17,603 nucleotides of DNA, from assembly GCA_003164075.1 (NCBI GenBank), contig PLRZ01000733.1, positions 1-17,603 on the forward strand, in the 5' to 3' direction. The notes beneath the pieces were generated by a model. The model saw only the letters and a list, made by a program, of their open reading frames with translations, did no database searches and was not told where the DNA came from. Positions 9,501-15,067 of the stretch are shown piece by piece; the first letter of the stretch is position 1, and every line of letters begins with the position of its first letter. This stretch comes from Bryobacterales bacterium. GTDB taxonomy: Bacteria > Acidobacteriota > Terriglobia > Bryobacterales > Bryobacteraceae. Made by a program: the position numbers and the translations under genes.

Positions 9501-12500
9501 TTCTCTTTTCCCACCAGCCCGGTGACCTTCAGGGTGAAGCCTTGCGAAAGCGTCTGCGTCCCGCTAGCCACCCGCAGGGTGAAGCTGTAATTGCCGGGCG
9601 TGGTGGCCAGACCCATAATCCCGGCCGAGGCATTGGAGGGGAACCACGCTGGATCGTCGGTGCGCAGCGCGAGCCCGGGCGGCAGCGATCCGGCAGTCAG
9701 GCTCCAGGTGTACGCGCCGTTGCCGCCGCTGGCGGTGAGCGCGGTCTGGATTTCGCCGATCGACCAGGTGCCAAAGCTTGCCCCGGTCGAGATGGTCAGC
9801 GGTGGCAGACCGTTGTACGGATATACGGACATGTTGAAGGTACGGGTCGCGGTATGCCCGCTGGAATCGGTGACGTACACCATGAACGAGAAATAACCGG
9901 GCGCGGACGGAGTGCCGCCGATTGCTCCCGTGGCGCCGTTCAACGAGAGCCCCGGCGGAAGTAACTGGTTCGGCCCCAATGTCCAGGTGAGCGTACCGGC
10001 GCCGCCGGAAGCCGCCAGGGTCTGGCCGTAGACGACGTTGACGTTGCCATACGGCAGACTCGCTGCGGTGGTCACCGTCATCGGAGTCACCACTACTACA
10101 ATCTGGCGCGTGCCGAAATTCGCCGCGTTGCCCGTCTGCGTGGCCTGCACCAGGAATGTGGATGTGCCGGCAGTGTCCGGCGCGCCGCTCAGCAAGCCGC
10201 CGCTCGAAAATGCGACGTTGTGCGGCAGGGTCCCGCCGATCTGCGTCCAGGTATAACTGCCAGAGCAGCAGGCGTTAAGCTGATATGACCAGGACTGGTT
10301 CAGCGTGACGTAGAGCGGGTTGTAGGTGTTGACGGTGATGGACGTACCGGCAACCCCGTTGATGGTAAAGCTCGGCCAGATCGCCAGCGTATTGGCGGTA
10401 CTGGCCGAATCGGTAAACATAATCAGGGGATAGAAATTCCCGCTCTCCGTGGGTGTCCCGCTGACCGTCAGGCCGCTCAGCGACGTGCCCGCCGGCAGCG
10501 ACGGAAACTCGTAGGAGGGCTCCAGGGCCGCGGTATAAGGTTGAGCCCCGCCGAGCACGCGCATCGTTCCGGAATAGGAGACTCCCACCGTTCCGTTCGG
10601 CAGGCCGGTATCGAGTGACAGTGCGGTAACTTTCAGCGGGAATATGTTGTTTGCGCTCAGACCGTTCGCGTCTGTCGCGGTGACGCTGACGTTGTACGTT
10701 CCCAGAGAGGTCGGCGTGCCCCACAGTTCCACATCCCCGGGGCTCACCCACCGGATGGTCGCACCGCTGCCGCTGCGGAAGCTCATTCCCGGCGGCAAGC
10801 CGGTCACGCTCCAGGTATATGGCGCCGTTCCGCCGGAGACATTGATCCCGTGCCAGCAGCCGTTGCCGATGGTGCAATCGTTCGAGTTCCAGTATGTCCC
10901 GAGTAATGGCAGGCCTTGCGGCGTGCCGACTACATCGATCGCCATGTCCTTGTTGTACGAATTGCTCTTGGAGTCGGTGGCCGTGATATTGAAATCGTAC
11001 TTACTCTCGCCGCCGGTTACCGTTCCCGTGATTGCACCGGTGGATGAATTCAGGCTCAGCCCGTTCGGCAACCCGCCGCCGAGCGAGTAAGTATACGGCC
11101 CCGTGCCGCCGCTGGCCGCCAGCGTGTAGCTATAAGTAGCGTTCTGCGTGGCGTTGGGCAGCAGCCCCGGACTGGTGATTTGAACCGTGTAAACACTGAG
11201 TCCCAAGCCCCGGTAGATGGTGTCCACACCGTCCGTCAGGGAGAAGCTGATGTTGTAATTGCCGGCTGCGGTTGGCGTGCCGGAAACGAGGCCGCTGGAG
11301 GATAGGTTCAGGCCGGGGGGCAGGCTGCCGGTGGGCGTCCAGGTGACCGGTCCCGCGTTATTCAGAGCGGTCAGTTGGTAGCTGACCGTGGAGCCGGCGA
11401 ACATATCGGGCATGCCGGATTGGTCCTTGACGGCAAGGGCCGTAATTTTCATCGTGAAATACTGGTAGGCCGTCTGGCCCGCGCTGGTCACGGAGAGCGA
11501 GAAGCTGTAACTGCCCGGAGTGGTCGCCACCCCGATAATACCGGCCGAAGCGTTCGACTGGAAGAACGACGGCAAATCGGTACGCAGCGCGAGGCCCGGA
11601 GGTAAAGAGCCGTTCACCAGCGCCCACGCGTAGGTCCCGTTGCCGCCCGAAGCCACCAGTTGATACTGTTCGGTGCCCAGGGCCACAGCGCCGAAATTCG
11701 TCCCCGTGGAGATGCTGGGCGGTACGGAAGCGCCGGACGCATAGACCCGGACGTTGGCATAGCCTGTAAAGGTATTGCCGGAGCTATCGGTAACTTTATA
11801 AGTGAAATAGAAAATGCCGTCGGAAGTGGGAGTACCGGTCAATGTTCCGTTCGCGTTCAATGTTACACCGGGCGGCAACTGACTGCCGGAAACCAGCGCC
11901 CAGGTGTAACCGCCGCTGCCGCCGCTGGCGCTCAGGCTGGCGCCGGAAAGGGCGGACTCGATGGTCGCGGTGGGAATCGTGACGGTGGGGGAAATCGGCG
12001 ACACGTTTAACGTGAACACGCGCACCCCCTTATTGGACGAATTGGCGCTATCGGTGGCGGTGACCGTGAATGTGTATTGCCCTGTCGCCGTGGGCGTGCC
12101 CGAGATCTGGCCGGTGGCGGAATTCAAGTTCAACCCCGGTGGCAGGTTTCCGCTCCAGGCAAAAGTCAACGAACCCGCCCCGCAGCAGAAACCGAGGTTG
12201 TAACTATAGGAGCTATTGACAATGGCGTCAGACGGATAGCTGCTTCCCGGCATGGAGATCTGGGGGTTTGTGGGCGAATTGATAGTGAACCCGACGGTGC
12301 GGTAAATAGTCTGGGGGCTTCCCGGTTCGGGCACCACAATCGCTATCCGGGGATAAAAAGTGCCGTTTTCGTTGGGTGTGCCGGTCACCATGCCGGTAGC
12401 GCCATTGAGTGCCAGCCCGTTGGGCAGGGAGCCGCTCTGGATGGACCATGTGTAAGGCGGGTAACCGCCGATCGGCCGCAGGTAGAAGCTGAAGGGCTGG

Positions 12501-13720
12501 CCGCGCGTACCGGAGGATGGGTAGTCGAGGGTGGCGCTCTTTACATTGATGGTGAATGGTTGCGACACCGTGAAGCCGGAGCCATCTTCAAGGTTGACGG
12601 TGAAATTGTATGTCCCGGCCGCGCTCGGCGTCCCCTCGATTTCCGCGTCAATCGGCCCCAGGTAGCTGCTCAGGTTGGTGGTGCGCAGCCACATGCCCGG
12701 CGGGAGCGAACCGGTGATGCTCCAGGCGTACGGCTGAATTCCGCCATTGGCGTTGAAGCCATAGCCCGTGGTTTCACCGATGGAGGCGTCATTGGCGGGG
12801 TTGGGGTAGCCGAGGTTCAGCACCACCGGTGACGGCCCCTTGATGTTCAGCGCGAATTCCTTCGTGTAGGATCCGCCGGTGTGATCGGTGACCGTCGCGT
12901 AGAAACGATAAGCTCCTCCACCGCCGGTGACTTGGCCGGAAAGGACTCCATTCGATGCAAGCGTGAGGCCCTGGGGAAGGCCAGAGCCGCTAAAGGTGTA
13001 GGATGCCGTCCCGCCGATGGCGGTAAGTGTCTGGCTGAAGGTGGCGCCGACATTCACGTTTCCCAGAGCGCCGCCGGTATTGAAACCCACGGCATAGATA
13101 TTGCACGTGAAACCCTTCCAGTTGGTGGTTCCATCCAGGTCGGTGGCGGTCAGGTTGAAGTTATAGGAACCCGGAGTGGTGGGAGTCCCGCTGATCGTTC
13201 CGGTGGCAGAAGCGAGGGTTAGCCTCGGAGGCAGGGAGTTTCCGGATGGCACCGCCCAGGTAACCGCTCCGTGCGCTCCGCCGGCCGTCGGTGTGAAGGA
13301 ATAGGAGGCGTTGACAAAACCGTCGGGCAGGTTCCCGATATCCAGAATCGAGAGCGGAATGGTGGTGAGATTACACGCCAGCGAAGCACTGTGGGACAGG
13401 CTGTCGGTGACCGTAAGGGTAAAAGTGGCGCTTTGCGATGCGGTCGCGACGCCGACAATTCCGGCGTTCGCCGCCGCCGGCCACCAGCTTGGCAAGGGAT
13501 TGGGAACATCGCTCCGGATATAAAGCCCGGTGGGCAGCGCGCCGGCAGTCACCGCCCAGCTATATGGTCCGGTACCGCCGGTGGCGGTCAACGGGATATT
13601 GATGGGGCCAAGGGACCATGTCCCGAAGCTCGGACCCACGGTGATTGTCGGAGTCTGGGCCCATGCCGCGCCCAGAAACATAACTGCCAGAACAGAAGAC
13701 CGGAACCATGCGTGTTTCAA
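1676..13720 (-). CDS. giant secreted He_PIG/BACON repeat protein (4014 aa)
   Basis: The start is TTG at 13720, with GGAGG six bases upstream (13727-13731). Residues 1-21 are a clean signal peptide (MKHAWFRSSVLAVMFLGAAWA, then QTP). From residue 23 to about 3275 I count 35 Ig-like units of the He_PIG type (PF05345), recognised by GGxxPYxWS, LPPGLxL, GxISGTPT and GxYxFxVxxTD. Residues 23-1954 form three tandem seven-unit super-repeats. About 3276-3380 is another Ig-like domain, and 3381-4014 are seven BACON-like domains, each with two cysteines. I see no enzyme domain, transmembrane segment, LPXTG, PEP-CTERM or autotransporter barrel; the protein ends in KQTSW. Charged residues are sparse. By analogy with other He_PIG/BACON proteins, it probably works as an extracellular fibre or adhesin with carbohydrate- or protein-binding potential, but this is inference. 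It is followed 11 bases later by the dockerin-tailed gene, so the two are probably co-transcribed. The frame is intact throughout, arguing for selection. Confidence 0.9.
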   Translation of the reverse strand: MKHAWFRSSVLAVMFLGAAWAQTPTITVGPSFGTWSLGPINIPLTATGGTGPYSWAVTAGALPTGLYIRSDVPNPLPSWWPAAANAGIVGVATASQSATFTLTVTDSLSHSASLACNLTTIPLSILDIGNLPDGFVNASYSFTPTAGGAHGAVTWAVPSGNSLPPRLTLASATGTISGTPTTPGSYNFNLTATDLDGTTNWKGFTCNIYAVGFNTGGALGNVNVGATFSQTLTAIGGTASYTFSGSGLPQGLTLASNGVLSGQVTGGGGAYRFYATVTDHTGGSYTKEFALNIKGPSPVVLNLGYPNPANDASIGETTGYGFNANGGIQPYAWSITGSLPPGMWLRTTNLSSYLGPIDAEIEGTPSAAGTYNFTVNLEDGSGFTVSQPFTINVKSATLDYPSSGTRGQPFSFYLRPIGGYPPYTWSIQSGSLPNGLALNGATGMVTGTPNENGTFYPRIAIVVPEPGSPQTIYRTVGFTINSPTNPQISMPGSSYPSDAIVNSSYSYNLGFCCGAGSLTFAWSGNLPPGLNLNSATGQISGTPTATGQYTFTVTATDSANSSNKGVRVFTLNVSPISPTVTIPTATIESALSGASLSASGGSGGYTWALVSGSQLPPGVTLNANGTLTGTPTSDGIFYFTYKVTDSSGNTFTGYANVRVYASGASVPPSISTGTNFGAVALGTEQYQLVASGGNGTYAWALVNGSLPPGLALRTDLPSFFQSNASAGIIGVATTPGSYSFSLSVTSAGQTAYQYFTMKITALAVKDQSGMPDMFAGSTVSYQLTALNNAGPVTWTPTGSLPPGLNLSSSGLVSGTPTAAGNYNISFSLTDGVDTIYRGLGLSVYTVQITSPGLLPNATQNATYSYTLAASGGTGPYTYSLGGGLPNGLSLNSSTGAITGTVTGGESKYDFNITATDSKSNSYNKDMAIDVVGTPQGLPLLGTYWNSNDCTIGNGCWHGINVSGGTAPYTWSVTGLPPGMSFRSGSGATIRWVSPGDVELWGTPTSLGTYNVSVTATDANGLSANNIFPLKVTALSLDTGLPNGTVGVSYSGTMRVLGGAQPYTAALEPSYEFPSLPAGTSLSGLTVSGTPTESGNFYPLIMFTDSASTANTLAIWPSFTINGVAGTSITVNTYNPLYVTLNQSWSYQLNACCSGSYTWTQIGGTLPHNVAFSSGGLLSGAPDTAGTSTFLVQATQTGNAANFGTRQIVVVVTPMTVTTAASLPYGNVNVVYGQTLAASGGAGTLTWTLGPNQLLPPGLSLNGATGAIGGTPSAPGYFSFMVYVTDSSGHTATRTFNMSVYPYNGLPPLTISTGASFGTWSIGEIQTALTASGGNGAYTWSLTAGSLPPGLALRTDDPAWFPSNASAGIMGLATTPGNYSFTLRVASGTQTLSQGFTLKVTGLVGKENACYRLPDAFVGQSPAYSYTFSALNNAGTVTWTPTANVPPGITLTSNGVLSGTPAQAGYYNIDYNIYDGVDTVGVCSALNVSLVQVTSPGVLPNATQNASYSYTVAASGGAAPYTFSVNGLPSGLTINSSTGLISGTVTQGPTRYSFNLTATDHNSVAYTKTMVVMVIGVPVTLPSVFTYGNFDDCTIGMACERQFGVTSGGAAPFTWSVTGLPPGMSFRTGSGNMLYWVAPTDVELYGVPLATGTYNVTATVTDANGVTATETYPLIVGALFIDGNDYLPNGTRGVAYSKLLRVLGGSSSPTYTAQVARGVLPDGISLGGMTVSGTPVENGYFDPDFTFTETGSGSTLHMTYGFTIAAGTSTITLNTPNFDTPGSITDILGYYTVGSTLSYQLGACCVPSYTWSQTGGTLPPGISLTSGGLLTGTLSTAGTYTFLVQAADSTNAPNYGVRQYTIVVTPLNITNSNPLPYGNVSVAYSQTLSTNIAATFTLVPGYYLPAGLTLSSGGLISGTPTVPGQVGFWVRAVDASSDVYFRSFNISIYPAGIYPPLYLSIGPNLGTLTLGQHNSQLTASGGNPPYHYSLTPGATPVPGYRVQDGPPLGQGFSLTGGTGGFIGISAAPGSWSTSIRVTDSNGSTYDAPVTIAATSLNILTPSTPPNATKGSPYSYTFTGYGGASPYSWSATNLPAGLSINSTTGTISGTPTASGSTATITITDSTSLAESVNYTINVDPFAIATSGVLPQGTIGVAYSQTLAAAGCGTGCTWSVTSGGLPGGLSLSSSTGTIAGTPTGFTNDTFTVQASGSNGTVQKRFSLLIPFNTVQPLFITTTSPIGYTTVGGTFSQAFFAQGGAPPYTWSVATGSTLPPGLSLQTPGETIGSLYNPGFTYLAGRVMQAGTVAGDSFTFTLQVKDSANNTATQAYAFVAPLMSLNVGAWPISNPTAGTYGTTSSPLIYNTAYTQTQLIQGGTGPYVWSVPSAANPLPPGLTLNPQTGVVTGTPTNTGSFTTLVQVNDNAGAVFQGFVAFNVAGNTPSTVSIGLGPGLGTYASGGTNIFNINPSGGTGPYTITALTALPPGCAIETGGALLGNASGSYDLACAYLAAGSYTFTLQTLDSLNNIGVKTMNIAVTPFQLYTTTALATGSVGTPYSQQLLVWDNAGTVNGYLTPGSAFPPGLGLCSSGICGTPTAAGSYAFSLTAGDSSTPNTITYNFTITISTIAITNPQVVPVQGIFEVPYAGYTFTATGGGSNKTWSASSMPPGLTLSSAGVVSGTPTGTGTYAETITVTDGSSSISGLFTFYVRYSAYELTYAPTLSDARVGQNYAFTLSPSGGVPPYTWTVAAGSSLPPGLGLYSGAALPPNVTPGATILAGEPTTAGQYTFVLIATDSAGNQLSTTLKLNVSPMAIESGSLPNGTTGAAYSKQLTVVGGTAPYTFTYNILGVNTPMFSAGVTASPSGLISGTPASTGVYSFYVTATDSKGNTYTTSYSLTVLSPSGLEITSPQIFTLSAGQGVGSTLAVSGGTAPYAWSVTAGALPSGLSIVSGGQFGTNGSGVVGHATQPGTYTYTVHAVDKNGLTADRVYTCTVLPMQVILPFTNQEALPAATQGTSYSYTYRIAGGIAPYTFVESPLYRLPTGMTLDSNGTLHGTPQTTGTFTLYFLLSDSGGSSAYVYGGNITVVPAGAHVPLYNAVTTESSYAAIGAGHFTGSNLDALLYGGVPPFTWSVAAGSSLPAGFSIFQGSGNIPSYSGGPSPASGTFPLNLLATDSVGQTVAVNLQLLVQNVAITPDSMVNGTVGTPYSMKFTASGGTAPYVFSLSPSSGMPPGLSLSSSGVVSGTPTYPGFFAVLVQVTDSAGNTTVEDYYLAIDNAAGQAPGIAISPAAIQLSYVLGSSVPTPVPVSFNTTNSSVAFSAAVEGIPGATLSATQGTGTTSANLTLNTAGLTAGTYNGIVVASSPTAVNQSVAIPVTLTVSPAPACSYSLDSTGITVPANTAYSNSFNVVGGSCPWSASVSDASWMGISPSSSGGPGSGFGRLGPGGPVFYTLQPNTLTTSRTGTITITANSQTVGTFTITEFGASCSYGISPGTVNNLSPAATSVTVNVTVSADGCPAWTATGLGPAWGPTTGNGSVTLPIPANTTNQPQTSTATIAGQTFTAVQNPATCIVALSSYAVEVPAAGSGASPYSVGVTIPSGCSYSSSASNGVTIQSGGSGAASGTLFYSVASNSTTVAQNLAIHIGGASLNITQDALTCSVTVDASSASGTLAVNGGGPFAILVNANGNNCSWTASSPVSWATVSPASGSGSGAVNVTLTSNAASATSRTTSPPLNIAGNNVSITQAGTTCTWQLSSLAGTMPYSGGSATASVVAPAACAWSGQSNNPDWLHVISSGSAGSSSIGFVADPNPTNATRTGAIGVAGASPALTYSVSQGPAPCSYSLPVTSSGLVNSGAYTGSFTFSTATAGCTPSPQSYAGWVHVTGTNFSGSSGTLNFTVDPNANGATRTGQIKLEDGSTYNVSQTGATCAFSLNASSSVFNTNGGTGAVQGSQSANGCPVNPGTSQTSIVTLGTLTGPTLNIFTLPYTVAPYVSAAATTRKANITFGGQVYAIKQTSW
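3590..3897 (-). other. Ig-like spacer domain between He_PIG and BACON arrays
   Basis: Residues about 3276-3380 of the giant protein read QAPGIAISPAAIQLSY at the start and end in SVAIPVTLTVSP. The pattern (ISPxxIxLxY, then a GxTxxxLxLNTAGLTAGTYNG stretch, then IPVTLTV) is the Ig-like module often seen in acidobacterial extracellular proteins, with the AGTYxGxV turn typical of that family. It differs from the units on either side and marks the change of array type. It contains no cysteine. Confidence 0.6.
3900..7560 (-). repeat. second He_PIG array, alternating long and short units
   Basis: Residues about 2054-3275 of the giant protein hold units 23-35 of the He_PIG series. From unit 25 on, units with an insertion after the LPPGL turn tend to alternate with compact units carrying a standard GxxSGTPT turn. 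Insertion-bearing units include those with QTPGETIGSLYNPGF, YSGAALPPNVTPGA, VSGGQFGTNGSG and FQGSGNIPSYSGG. The long units sit near 7000, 6330, 5480, 4930 and 4330. This part does not continue the seven-unit order of the N-terminal half. Confidence 0.6.
7560..7858 (-). repeat. partial fourth super-repeat (first unit only)
   Basis: The unit starting with IGPNLGTLTLG and LTASGGNPPY has its anchor Gly codon at 7826-7828, exactly 648 residues after the equivalent Gly of super-repeat 3. Only the first of the seven units is recognisable (FGTWSLG-like entry, LTASGG, then a GFIGISAAPG turn matching GIxGxATTPG). After it the order changes to a generic He_PIG series. It marks where the array of super-repeats ends. 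Confidence 0.65.
7859..9802 (-). repeat. super-repeat 3 of the giant protein (7 Ig-like units)
   Basis: Residues 1307-1954. The units are in the same order as in super-repeats 1 and 2: (a) SFGTWSIG with LRTDDPAWFPSNASAGI; (b) ALNNAGTVTWTPT; (c) TSPGVLPNATQNASYSYT; (d) DCTIGMAC with GLPPGMSFRTGSG; (e) LPNGTRGVAYS; (f) SYQLGACCVPSYTW; (g) LPYGNVSVAYSQTL. It is most similar to super-repeat 2. Confidence 0.85.
9803..11722 (-). repeat. super-repeat 2 of the giant protein (7 Ig-like units)
   Basis: Residues 667-1306. The units are (a) NFGAVALG with LRTDLPSFFQSNASAGI; (b) ALNNAGPVTWTPT; (c) TSPGLLPNATQNATYSYT; (d) DCTIGNGC with GLPPGMSFRSGSG; (e) LPNGTVGVSYS; (f) SYQLNACCSGSYTW; (g) LPYGNVNVVYGQTL. 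A 22-base stretch in unit d (10774-10795) is identical to 8842-8863 in super-repeat 3, exactly 1932 bases away. Confidence 0.85.
11723..13654 (-). repeat. super-repeat 1 of the giant protein (7 Ig-like units)
   Basis: Residues 23-666, directly after the signal peptide. The same unit order can be followed but is more diverged: (a) SFGTWSLG with IRSDVPNPLPSWW; (b) LPDGFVNASYSF; (c) GNVNVGATFSQTL; (d) SITGSLPPGMWLRTTN, without the two cysteines of the later copies; (e) SSGTRGQPFSF; (f) SYNLGFCCGAG; (g) SGGYTWALVSGSQLPPG. The anchor Gly codon at 13622-13624 lies 644 residues before its counterpart at 11690-11692. Confidence 0.8.
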
Positions 13721-13726
13721 CGTTCC

Positions 13727-13731
13727 CCTCC
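13727..13731 (-). promoter_or_regulatory. ribosome binding site of the giant gene
   Basis: GGAGG on the minus strand, six bases before the TTG start at 13720. It decides the start: no ATG or GTG in frame upstream has a comparable site, and the signal peptide begins right at this TTG. Confidence 0.8.
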
Positions 13732-13739
13732 GAAAAACT

Positions 13740-14060
13740 CGTCGATAGTTCTACCGCTTTGCGTCAGTGCCGCCGGCATTCCGGGAACGGGCTTCGCAAA
13801 TGGACCCCAACTGAGAAGACCCCTTCCCACGCCCGAAACGCCGGCTCACACAGATAAGCGCGGTTTGACTCGAAAAGGGGACACTACTTATTTCTCTCTG
13901 CCCGAGAGAATTCCAGATCGGCACCGGTACTCATAGGATTCGGCCGCCATCGGTAACCGGTCACTTTGGCGCAAGTTTTGAGATATGATACACCCCACCA
14001 AGTCAAGCTGCAATCAAAAAATGAAGGCTACGACCCTGGACAAGGCACGCTAAAGGAACG
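13740..14060. other. intergenic region between the giant gene and the GxxExxY fragment
   Basis: About 320 bases between divergently oriented units. It should contain the promoter of the giant operon (reading leftward), but I see no clear -35/-10 pair. It holds a REP-like box and hairpin (13875-13910). A TATGAT hexamer at 13984-13989 (plus strand) has no convincing -35. No open frame here looks like a gene. Confidence 0.5.
13875..13910. repeat. REP/RAYT-like box with hairpin
   Basis: The sequence AAGGGGACACTACTTATTT is followed at once by a perfect 7-bp stem TTCTCTC (13892-13898) / GAGAGAA (13904-13910) with loop TGCCC. On the minus strand this reads hairpin, then ATAAGTAG, then TGTCCCC. From general knowledge, GGGGACA-type boxes with adjacent small hairpins and a GTAG-like tetranucleotide often flank REP-associated tyrosine transposase genes. 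No such gene lies in this window, so this would be a stray copy or remnant. A palindrome of unrelated function is possible. Confidence 0.35.
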
Positions 14061-14279
14061 GTGGGAGAATACTTTGCCGGTCTCCTCGTGGAAGATGTGC
14101 TGGTCATCGAGTTGAAATGTGCCGGGCGTCCCGCCAACGAACACATCGCGCAATGTCTGAACTATCCGCGAGCCTCGCTATGTCTTCCGGTCAACTTCCG
14201 GAAGCCCAAAGTCGAGTGGAAGCGGATTGTGCGCCGGTTTCAGATTCCCGAGTTGCCGCAAACTCCGGCAGCGCGGTAG
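14031..14279 (+). pseudogene. GxxExxY protein fragment (PD-(D/E)XK-like), truncated
   Basis: From the GTG at 14061 an open frame of 72 codons matches the C-terminal half of GxxExxY family proteins (PF13366). It reads GEYFAGLLVEDVLVIELK, with the nuclease-like E-x-K at E17-K19, then NEHIAQCLNY and NFRKPKVEWKRIVRRF. Upstream in the same frame HAKGTVGEYF continues the resemblance a few residues (family: xHYKGxxVGEYF), but a stop at 14022-14024 cuts it off, so the N-terminal half with the GxxExxY motif is gone. Between NYPRASL and CLPVNF several residues that family members usually have are missing, a small internal deletion. The family is usually about 120-130 residues, often of unknown role, and common in genomes rich in mobile DNA. 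I treat it as a decaying remnant; a short expressed protein cannot be excluded. Confidence 0.65.
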
Positions 14280-14585
14280 ACCGATTTGGTTTGCCCATCT
14301 ATTTCCCGGACACTACACTCAGAACTCCTGAGATCGTGGAATTTGCAGTGAGCCCGCAGGTGGGGCCATCGAAGGGAATGGCTCCGCCCATTTTCCAGAA
14401 ATTGCGGGGCGAGATCAGGAGGTCTGACACTAGACAGAGGTCGAGCCGGCGCAAATCGAGACACACGGCGGGTGCGAGTTTCCCGAAGCGGGGGCGCCGC
14501 CAAGGAGAAGTTGGCCGCTCCGGGACCGTCTGCGCGCACTATTCACCAATACCGCGAAGGCACGGTATAGGCCGGCCGCTCGCTG
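14280..14585. other. gene-free stretch with nothing recognisable
   Basis: About 300 bases between the GxxExxY fragment and the HTH gene. The open frames that cross it on either strand have no recognisable motifs and look like GC-rich chance frames. I looked on the minus strand for the DDE domain that should follow the HTH gene in an IS630 element and did not see it. GGCCGGCC at 14571-14578 is a short palindrome without clear meaning. Confidence 0.4.
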
Positions 14586-15056
14586 CTACGCCGCCCCGCT
14601 GGTGACTTCCGGCAGAAACTGCGGGTATGCCACTCCGGTGACCGGATTGCATTGGCGTACACGCTGGCGCAGTCCCAACCGGTGCATGATGCGGCCGACG
14701 TGATCGGGATCGTAGCGCACGCCGAAACGCACAAAGATGGCATCGGCGAAACGCGCCGTAGTCCAGCGATCGGCTTCGAAACCCGCCGCCCGGGCGCCCG
14801 TGCGGTAGACTTCGGCTATCGCATGGAGCTGGTCGGGGGCCAGACGGCTGGGCCGCCCGGGAGCGCGTCGTTTGCGCAACGACTCCAGCCCTTTCCCGCT
14901 CAATGAGCGATACCATCGGGACGCCGTGGTGCGGCTGACCCCGAATTTGCGTGCAACCTGGGACTGCGAGAGTCCCCTTTGCAGGTCCTGTGCGGCTAAC
15001 AGGCGCCTGCTCTCCATTTCGTCGCGAGTCAGTAGGCTTTCAGCGGTTGTGTCCAT
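14586..15056 (-). CDS. orphan IS630-type winged helix-turn-helix protein (lacks DDE domain)
   Basis: 156 residues from the ATG at 15056; no good ribosome site precedes it, and ATG at 15017 (residue 14) is an alternative. Residues 20-50 form a helix-turn-helix (GLSQSQVARKFGVSRTTASRW). Then comes a basic GRPSR linker (61-72), and 85-130 is a second winged helix of the HTH_33 type (GARAAGFEADRWTTARFADAI, FGVRYDPDHVGRIMHRLGL). This order is that of the DNA-binding half of IS630/Tc1-like transposases. A complete transposase runs on for about 200 more residues with the DDE catalytic triad, but here the protein ends in unrelated sequence (NPVTGVAYPQFLPEVTSGAA). It is either a transposase remnant with an intact frame or a stand-alone winged HTH protein, a form known in acidobacteria and actinobacteria. 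It is divergent from the ABC operon with 135 bases between starts, so a regulatory role is possible but unproven. Confidence 0.75.
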   Translation of the reverse strand: MDTTAESLLTRDEMESRRLLAAQDLQRGLSQSQVARKFGVSRTTASRWYRSLSGKGLESLRKRRAPGRPSRLAPDQLHAIAEVYRTGARAAGFEADRWTTARFADAIFVRFGVRYDPDHVGRIMHRLGLRQRVRQCNPVTGVAYPQFLPEVTSGAA

Positions 15057-15067
15057 ACCAGACGCGG

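Noticed and set aside
12077..12832. 251-codon plus-strand frame within the giant gene, and similar ones at 5333-6052 and 11660-12010.
   Set aside because: They are antisense to the giant repeat gene, have shuffled Arg/Gly-rich composition and recur because the underlying repeats recur. No motif or ribosome site supports them.
3900..13654. Many short recurring words that might suggest a CRISPR array or other DNA-level repeat.
   Set aside because: The words encode the conserved TWSV, LPPGL and SGTPT motifs, occur in one frame at protein-domain spacing (about 240-300 bases) and vary at third positions. There is no constant repeat with unique spacers.
13965..13989. TATGAT hexamer with an upstream TTTGGC as a promoter for the GxxExxY fragment.
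   Set aside because: Spacing is only 13 bases and the gene downstream is broken. A sigma54 reading also fails because the -12 element would read GA instead of GC.
14117..14605. 162-codon plus-strand frame across the GxxExxY fragment and the following gap.
   Set aside because: It overlaps the recognisable fragment in another frame and the end of the HTH gene, and it shows no motif of its own.
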